Shown: positions 58,986 to 64,000 of the stretch, in pieces | Numbering within the stretch: the stretch's first letter is position 1 | How the letters are laid out: the number at the start of each line of letters is the position of its first letter | DNA from: Nocardia cyriacigeorgica | GTDB lineage: Bacteria; Actinomycetota; Actinomycetes; Mycobacteriales; Mycobacteriaceae | NCBI RefSeq assembly: GCF_005863245.1 | Contig: NZ_VBUT01000004.1 | Span: forward strand, 620,001 to 684,000 | DNA: 64,000 nucleotides | Reading direction: 5' to 3' | Made by a program: the position numbers and the translations under genes | The notes under the pieces: generated by a model | Database searches by the model: none | The model's input: only the letters and a program-made list of their open reading frames with translations | Told to the model about the DNA's origin: nothing

Positions 58986-60022
58986 GCCTTCCGCTGCTCT
59001 TCCTGGGTGCGGACCGCGTTCGCGCCCAGCACCTTCACCAGTACGAACGCCACCGCGAAGATCATCAGGAAGGTGATCGTCGACAAGGCGGCCGCGCTGT
59101 TGGGGCCCTGCCTGACCTGCTCGACCACCAGCATCGACACCGTGCGGGTGGCGGGGTTGTCGGCGGTCATGATGGCGGGCAGGTCGTACATGCGCAGCGC
59201 GTCCATGGTGCGGAACAGGATCGCCACCAGCAGGGCGGGCTTGAGCAGCGGCAGCGTGATGTGCACGAAGCGCTGCCAGGCCGAGGCGCCGTCGACCTTC
59301 GCGGCCTCGTAGACGTCGTTCGGGATCACCTGTAGACCGGCCAGCAGCAGCAACGCCATGAACGGCGTCGTCTTCCACACGTCGGCGGCGATCACCGCGA
59401 ACCGGGCAGGCCATTCGTCGGACGTCCACAGGATGCCGGTGCCGAGCACCCGGTTGACCACGCCGTCGTACTGGAACATGAATTCCCACAGCCGCGCCGT
59501 GACGGCGGTCGGGATCGCCCACGGGATGAGCACGGCGGCGCGCAGCAGCGCCCGGCCACGGAAGGTCTTGCCCATCACCACGGCCATCGCCAACCCGAGC
59601 ACCACCTCGAGCGAGACCGTGACCACGGTCAGGAACAGCGTGACGCCGATGGCCAGCCAGAACTGCGAGCCCAGGTTGCCGGTCGGGCAGTCGACGGTGC
59701 CTGCCGCGGTCTCGCACTGTTGCAGCAGCCAGTGCGTGTAGTTGGAGAACCCGGCGCTGCCGCCCTCGATGAACATGCCGGTTTCGGGGTCGATGCCGCC
59801 CGAATCCTGCTGGAACGACATCCACAGCGCCCGGAACACCGGGTAGCCGATGACGACGGCGAGCGCGATCAGCACCGGCGCGACGAACATCCACGCCTTA
59901 CCGGAACGCCGCAGCTCGTCGGCGATCACCGCGCCCCAGCCCCGCTTTCGCCGCGGTGGTTGCTCCGCCTCGCCCGCGCGCACCTTCCGCACGGCCGTAT
60001 CCGTTCCCGAAGGATCCGACAC
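58982..60022 (-). CDS. Sugar ABC transporter permease (MalF/SugA type)
   Basis: A 346-residue permease. After a 45-residue charged N-terminus come helix 1 (WMFVAPVLIALAVVIGYPVF), a loop of 60 residues in the periplasm, further helices and the EAA motif VYEAAKVDGASAWQRFVHITLPLL. It pairs with the MalG-type subunit. GTG 60022 follows AGGAGA; ATG 60037 is the alternative. It lies 45 bp after the binding-protein gene. Confidence 0.9.
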   Translation of the reverse strand: MSDPSGTDTAVRKVRAGEAEQPPRRKRGWGAVIADELRRSGKAWMFVAPVLIALAVVIGYPVFRALWMSFQQDSGGIDPETGMFIEGGSAGFSNYTHWLLQQCETAAGTVDCPTGNLGSQFWLAIGVTLFLTVVTVSLEVVLGLAMAVVMGKTFRGRALLRAAVLIPWAIPTAVTARLWEFMFQYDGVVNRVLGTGILWTSDEWPARFAVIAADVWKTTPFMALLLLAGLQVIPNDVYEAAKVDGASAWQRFVHITLPLLKPALLVAILFRTMDALRMYDLPAIMTADNPATRTVSMLVVEQVRQGPNSAAALSTITFLMIFAVAFVLVKVLGANAVRTQEEQRKA

Positions 60023-60067
60023 CCGTTCTCTCCTCATCCGGCAGGTCGGGTCCGTCCGAACTTCCCG

Positions 60068-61363
60068 CTAACCGGCCGCCTCGATGCCCTTCTGCATGCC
60101 GATGATCGCATCGTCCACCGACTTCTCGCCCTTCAGGGCGGCGAAGGCATTGTCGCGGATGGCCTTCGACACCGCCGGGTAGAACGGCGTCACCGGGCGC
60201 GGCACGGCGTTGGAGATCGAATCCTTGAGGGCGGGCAGGTAGGGCATCTTGGCGATCAGGGCCGGGTCGTCGTACATCGATTCGCGCACCGAGGGCAGCG
60301 CGCCGGAGGCGACGATGTGCTGGGCGTCCTCGCTGATGAGGAAGCGAAGGAAGTCGAGTGCGGTGGCCTTGTTCTTGGAGAACGCGCTGATCGCGGCGTT
60401 GTAGCCGCCGAGGGTGGAGGCGCCGATGCCGGTTTCGCCCGGCAGCGGGGCGACGGCGAACTTGTCGCGCACCACCGACGATTCCGAGCCCGCGTCACCG
60501 AAGGTGGACGGCCACGAGCGCAGGAACATCAGCTTGCCCTGGGTGAAGGCGGCGCCGCTCTCGGTCTCGGTGAAGGTGACCGCCTCCTGCGGGATGTCGC
60601 CGCGGTCGTAGGCCTCGACCAGTTTGCCGAGGCCGGCGCGGGCCTGCGGGCTGTCAACGGTCGGGGTCTTGCCGTCCGCGCCGACGAAGGTGCCGCCGTA
60701 GGCGTTGATCACCTCGGCGGTGTTCACCGTCAGGCCCTCGTAGTTCTTGAGCTGGCCCGCGTAGCAGCCGATGTTGTTCTCCCGCGCGATATTGCACATG
60801 CCGAGCATCTCGTCCCAGGTCTTGGGCGGGTTCGGCACCAGGTCGGTGCGGTAGAACAGCAGGCCGCCGTTGGTGTTGCGCGGGGCGGCGTAGAGGGTGT
60901 TGTTGTAGGTGGCGCTGGCGACCGTCGGCGGCAGCAGGGCCGAGGTGTCGATGGCGAAGGAGTCCTTCAAGGGCTGGATCCAGCCCTTGGCGGCGAACTC
61001 GGCGGTCCACGGCACGTCCATGGCGAACACGTCGTAGTCCGAGGACTTGGAGCGCATGTGCTCGACCAGGTCGTCGTACTGCTGGGAGGCGTCGTTGGAC
61101 TGCTCTTTGTAGGTGACCTGCTCGTCCGGGTGGGCCGCGTTCCACCGGTCGATGAGCTGTTTGACGACACCCGTCTCGGTGGTGTCCTTGCCCTCGACGT
61201 AGGTGATGGGCCCGCGGCCGGTGAGGTTCTCACTGGTCGGGTTGCCGCCGCTGTCGCTGGTGCAGGCGGTGGCGAAGGCCGTGGTCAGCACCGCCGCCGA
61301 CGCCACCGTGAGCACGGCACGGGACACGAGAGCGGCACGTAGGGACACCTTCTTCAAAGCCAT
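60068..61363 (-). CDS. Extracellular sugar-binding lipoprotein (LpqY-like)
   Basis: A 431-residue type 1 solute-binding protein. The signal peptide ends in a lipobox-like ATAC (about residues 31-34) for lipid attachment of the cysteine. The mature protein has GPITYVEGKDTTETGVVKQL, DVFAMDVPWTAEFAAKGWIQ and TNGGLLFYRTDLV, the classic pattern of mycobacterial LpqY and other MalE-type proteins. It captures a sugar, possibly trehalose or a disaccharide, for the two permeases downstream. GGAG precedes ATG 61363. Confidence 0.88.
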   Translation of the reverse strand: MALKKVSLRAALVSRAVLTVASAAVLTTAFATACTSDSGGNPTSENLTGRGPITYVEGKDTTETGVVKQLIDRWNAAHPDEQVTYKEQSNDASQQYDDLVEHMRSKSSDYDVFAMDVPWTAEFAAKGWIQPLKDSFAIDTSALLPPTVASATYNNTLYAAPRNTNGGLLFYRTDLVPNPPKTWDEMLGMCNIARENNIGCYAGQLKNYEGLTVNTAEVINAYGGTFVGADGKTPTVDSPQARAGLGKLVEAYDRGDIPQEAVTFTETESGAAFTQGKLMFLRSWPSTFGDAGSESSVVRDKFAVAPLPGETGIGASTLGGYNAAISAFSKNKATALDFLRFLISEDAQHIVASGALPSVRESMYDDPALIAKMPYLPALKDSISNAVPRPVTPFYPAVSKAIRDNAFAALKGEKSVDDAIIGMQKGIEAAG

Positions 61364-61483
61364 CGCGGAAACTCCAAGGTCGAGACGTGAGCGGCAGCAC
61401 ACCCGGCGGTGCACAACGCAACATACATGTTGATCACCCGACGCGCCCGAGCATGTCGGTCGGTATGCCTAGGCTGGTTCGCG

Positions 61484-62332
61484 ATGACTGTCGCAGATCC
61501 CGCCCCCGACAAGATGCTGACCCGCATCGGCGGGCTGCTGCGCAAGGCCGAGTCGACCGATAACGAACACGAGGCCGAAGCCTTCCTCGCCGCCGCGCAA
61601 CGGCTGGCCACCCGCTCCTCCATCGACCTGGCCGTGGCCCGCGCCCATGTGGCGGGCCGCGAGCGCAGGCCAACCCCGATCCAGCGGATCATCCCGATCG
61701 GCGAGCCCGGCCGGAAGGGGCTGCGCACCTACGTCCAGCTGTTCGTGGCGATCGCCTCGGCAAACGATGTGCGCTGCGATGTGGCCAGAACCTCGACTCA
61801 GGTGTACGCCTACGGCTTCGACTCCGATATCGACACCTGCGAGGCGCTTTACACCAGCCTGCTGGTGCAGATGGTGCGGGCCTCCGACCAGTACATCAAG
61901 TCCGGCGCCTACCGTTCGGCGACGGTGGAGAAGATCGTCGTCGAGGTGCGCGGCGGCCGCCGGGTGCGCCGCCGCGTGCAGGCACCGGTCGCCGCGGTGA
62001 CGGCCCGGCTGAACTTCCAGATGGCGTTCGCGGCCCGCATCGGCAAACGGCTGGCCGAGGTGAAATCGGAAGTGGAGACCGAGGCCCGCGCCGAACCCGC
62101 CGCCGCGTCCACCGGGACCGCGCTCGCCCTGCGCAACAAAGAGATCGAGCTGGTCGATTTCTACACCCGCACCTCCGAGGCTCGCGGCACCTGGCGCGGC
62201 CCGCAGGCCTCCACAGGCTACGCCCCCGCCGCCCGCACCGCGGGCGACCGCGCCGGCCGCGCCGCGCGCCTCGGCACCTCACCCGAACTCCCCGCTCCGC
62301 GCGGCCGCCTTACCGCACGCCGCGCGGACTGA
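61484..62332 (+). CDS. DUF2786 protein
   Basis: A 282-residue protein. The N-terminal DUF2786 domain (about 10-50, MLTRIGGLLRKAESTDNEHEAEAFLAAAQRL) is followed by a larger conserved region with a basic patch VRGGRRVRRRVQ and a long helix. A disordered Ala/Arg/Pro tail ends it. Function unknown. TAGGCT (61470-61475), eight bases before the ATG, suggests a leaderless transcript. It is commonly found with the TIGR04338 metallohydrolase, here separated from it by a repeat array. Confidence 0.82.
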   Translation: MTVADPAPDKMLTRIGGLLRKAESTDNEHEAEAFLAAAQRLATRSSIDLAVARAHVAGRERRPTPIQRIIPIGEPGRKGLRTYVQLFVAIASANDVRCDVARTSTQVYAYGFDSDIDTCEALYTSLLVQMVRASDQYIKSGAYRSATVEKIVVEVRGGRRVRRRVQAPVAAVTARLNFQMAFAARIGKRLAEVKSEVETEARAEPAAASTGTALALRNKEIELVDFYTRTSEARGTWRGPQASTGYAPAARTAGDRAGRAARLGTSPELPAPRGRLTARRAD

Positions 62333-62394
62333 CCATGCCCCGGCGCCGCCCCCGACCGTCCGCCCGCGGCGCTCGCCGACCGCGCGGGCGTCAC

Positions 62395-62717
62395 ATCACC
62401 GTGCGCGCATCCCGGCCGATGCCTCGCCCATGTGCCGCTCCGATCACCGCCGCAGCCCGCTCATGTCGTGCGACGCTGGTGAACTCCACGGCTGCACGTC
62501 CAACCTGTCGGTCGTGCCGCCGCGAGAGATACACCACCGTGTGGTCTTCTCGGCCGATGCCTCGCCCATGTGCCGCTCGGACCACCGCCGCAGCCCGTTC
62601 CTGTCGTCCTGCGCGGGTGAACTCCACGGCTGCACGCCCAACCTGTCGGTCGTGCCGCCGCGAGAGATACACCACCGTGTGGTCTTCTCGGCCGATGCCT
62701 CGCTCATGTAGCGCTCG
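62395..62717. repeat. 138-bp tandem repeat (about 2.3 copies) between two conserved genes
   Basis: The unit starting CGGCCGATGCCTCGCC recurs at 62413, 62551 and 62689, exactly 138 bp apart. Copies 1 and 2 are about 90 percent identical; the third is a 29-bp start. As 138 is divisible by three, several frames stay open. The plus-strand frame from ATG 62430 has the highest third-position GC (about 87 percent) and would encode a 46-residue repeat with cysteines and histidines, but it has no ribosome site. No gene is called in this 433-bp gap. Confidence 0.85.
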
Positions 62718-62765
62718 CGTAGGCGGCGAGTGGATGACCCGCGGCGGTGCGGGGGTGGTGCGCGG

Positions 62766-63278
62766 GTGAGTGTGCGAGACAGTCAGCGGGCCAGGGTGTA
62801 CGACGCCGAGCAGCTGGTGCGGGGCGCGTTCGACCGGGCCGATGAGTTCGGTCACCGCACTGTCGAGGTGTTCGGTTCGCAGATCACGTTGCCGGTGGAG
62901 CGGCGGTTCGCCTCGGTGGAGTCGGTGCAGGCCTACTGCGATCGGGTACTGGCTTTGAACTGGGTTGTGGGGCAGTGGGACCGGGCGCGCTCGCCAGTGC
63001 GGGTCCGCTCGCGCGCTGGCACGACGGCTGCGCACTACGAGGCCGACGGCGCGGTGCTCGCCGTGCCGCTGCACACCGGCGGAACCGCCTGGGCGCTGCG
63101 GGAATTGGTGGTGCTGCACGAGTTGACCCACCATCTCGACCCGCGCCCGGGAGAGCACGCACCGCACGGGCCGGAATTCTGTAGCCGATACATCGAATTG
63201 GTCGACGGAGTGATCGGCCCCGAGGCGGCGTTGTTGCTGCGCGGCACCATGATCGGGTGCGGTGTGCGCTTCGGCTGA
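62766..63278 (+). CDS. TIGR04338-family metallohydrolase
   Basis: A 170-residue putative zinc metallohydrolase. The helix ELVVLHELTHHLDPRPGEH carries the HExxH site, with a third ligand probably in HAPHGPEFCSRYIE. It starts SVRDSQRARVYDAEQLVRGAF, the family N-terminus. Function unknown; restricted to actinobacteria as far as I know. GTG 62766 follows a GGGGGTGG stretch. It probably forms an operon with the DUF2786 gene despite the repeat array between them. Confidence 0.85.
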   Translation: MSVRDSQRARVYDAEQLVRGAFDRADEFGHRTVEVFGSQITLPVERRFASVESVQAYCDRVLALNWVVGQWDRARSPVRVRSRAGTTAAHYEADGAVLAVPLHTGGTAWALRELVVLHELTHHLDPRPGEHAPHGPEFCSRYIELVDGVIGPEAALLLRGTMIGCGVRFG

Positions 63279-63290
63279 TGGTGGGCGCGA

Positions 63291-64000
63291 TCAGGGCCGT
63301 CCGAGCAGGCCGTGGACGCGGTCGAAGCGTTCGTACCACCATCTGGTCCGATCCGAATCGGGATGCCGATAGCGTTCCAGCAGCTTCGGGTCGGGCGTCG
63401 GTGGTGTGCGGGGAACGGGTAGGTAACCGTCCACCGGGAGCAGCGGTTCGGCCACCACATCGCCCTCGAACAGTGCGACTGTGCCGAGTCCGCAGGCGAA
63501 GTCGAGGTGGGGGAGGGCGCCGGCGAGGGCTAGCTGAGCCGAGAGGCCGACGCTGGTTTCCAGCGCCGAGGACACCACGCAGGGCAGGCCGGCGGCGTCG
63601 GCGACCTCGAGGGCGCGGCGCACCCCGCCCAGGGGCGTGCACTTCAGCACGGCGATATCGGCGGCGCCCGCGACGGCCACCTTCATCGGGTCCTCGGCGC
63701 GGCGGATGGATTCGTCGGCGGCGATCCGCACGTCGACCCGACGGCGCACGGCCGCGAGCTCGTCGATGGTGCGGCAGGGCTGCTCGACGTACTCCAAACC
63801 GCCCGCAGCACGGTCTATTTCACTGATGTTCCGGACCGCGGTATCCACGTCCCACAGCCCGTTGGCATCTACCCGAACGGCACCATCCGGTCCGAGCGCG
63901 TCACGCACCGCCTCCACCCGCGCCAAATCCTCGGCCAGCGAGTCTGGATGGTCGGCCACCTTCACCTTGGCCGTGCGGCACCCCGATCCCGCGACGATGG
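63291..64000 (-). CDS. menC: o-Succinylbenzoate synthase, N-terminus outside the window
   Basis: Enolase-superfamily enzyme that dehydrates SHCHC to o-succinylbenzoate in menaquinone synthesis. The present 236 residues contain the catalytic Lys in TAKVKV, metal ligands DANGLWDVD, EQPC and ADESIR, and the second lysine in AVLKCTPLGG. The C-terminus is complete. It is convergent with the metallohydrolase gene, with 12 bp between. Only the first third is missing. Confidence 0.9.
   Translation of the reverse strand, partial: IVAGSGCRTAKVKVADHPDSLAEDLARVEAVRDALGPDGAVRVDANGLWDVDTAVRNISEIDRAAGGLEYVEQPCRTIDELAAVRRRVDVRIAADESIRRAEDPMKVAVAGAADIAVLKCTPLGGVRRALEVADAAGLPCVVSSALETSVGLSAQLALAGALPHLDFACGLGTVALFEGDVVAEPLLPVDGYLPVPRTPPTPDPKLLERYRHPDSDRTRWWYERFDRVHGLLGRP

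Noticed and set aside
58986..59894. Upstream extension of the MalG-type permease to 601 residues
   Set aside because: This part is an out-of-frame reading of the MalF-type gene; the ATGA overlap marks the true start.
62395..62717. CRISPR array or IS element at the 138-bp repeat
   Set aside because: Units are long and contiguous without spacers, and there are no cas genes, terminal inverted repeats or transposase.
62335..62769. 144-codon plus-strand frame (and minus-strand frames) across the repeat array
   Set aside because: Third-position GC is only about 67 percent in that frame, the product is low-complexity, and all frames are open because the repeat length is a multiple of three.

Overview
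This 64-kb window is high-GC actinobacterial DNA, most like a mycolic-acid-containing genus such as Nocardia. This is inferred from the dense high-GC coding, the frequent GTG/TTG starts, the rpsF-ssb-rpsR-rplI-dnaB cluster with a mycobacterial-type DnaB intein, and the ponA / GT87 mannosyltransferase / DUF5318 / PadR / ino1 neighbourhood known from mycobacteria. The chromosome looks ordinary: no tRNA, rRNA, IS element, integrase or CRISPR array was seen.

Layout. 1-12 kb is lipid and redox metabolism plus regulators: a partial nitronate monooxygenase, a FadD5-type acyl-CoA ligase, a flippase-like membrane protein with a pseudokinase-like domain, an SDR / 2OG-oxygenase / SGNH-esterase group, a UbiB-type kinase divergent from a GntR regulator, a second nitronate monooxygenase, a methyltransferase and a GT87 mannosyltransferase. 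13.6-19.2 kb is the ribosomal/replication cluster. rpsF has a probable S6:S18-binding leader, the region before dnaB holds clustered DnaA boxes, and dnaB carries two inteins, one of class 3 type inside the Walker A motif. 19.2-27.1 kb holds a TetR regulator with twin operators, two secreted hydrolases (one behind a KstR-type box), a two-gene Kiwa antiphage module (kwaA-kwaB), an SRPBCC protein and a DUF389 membrane protein.

27.1-41.3 kb is a Ter (tellurium-resistance type) stress island. It contains four genes with TerD-like domains, a DUF475/TerC membrane protein, a coiled-coil protein, a citrate-lyase-like / phosphoribosyltransferase / HAD run predicted to make a nucleoside-like metabolite, and three AIM24-family genes in a row. 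41.4-44.6 kb has an OYE reductase with a MerR regulator and a DinB protein with a WYL regulator, each pair with a clear palindromic operator.

44.7-57.8 kb is cell-wall and inositol biology: a second GT87 mannosyltransferase, a PonA1-like class A PBP, DUF5318, two DUF1707 membrane proteins, PadR and ino1, two effector-binding-domain proteins and a second class A PBP. 58-61.4 kb encodes a sugar ABC importer without its own ATPase. 61.4-64 kb has a DUF2786 protein, a 138-bp tandem repeat, a TIGR04338 metallohydrolase and a partial menC.

Standout observations are the Kiwa module, the doubly intein-split dnaB behind a DnaA-box cluster, the Ter metabolite island with a four-domain fused phosphoribosyltransferase, and gene order suggesting that about 31 kb between the two GT87 genes was inverted or rearranged relative to mycobacteria.
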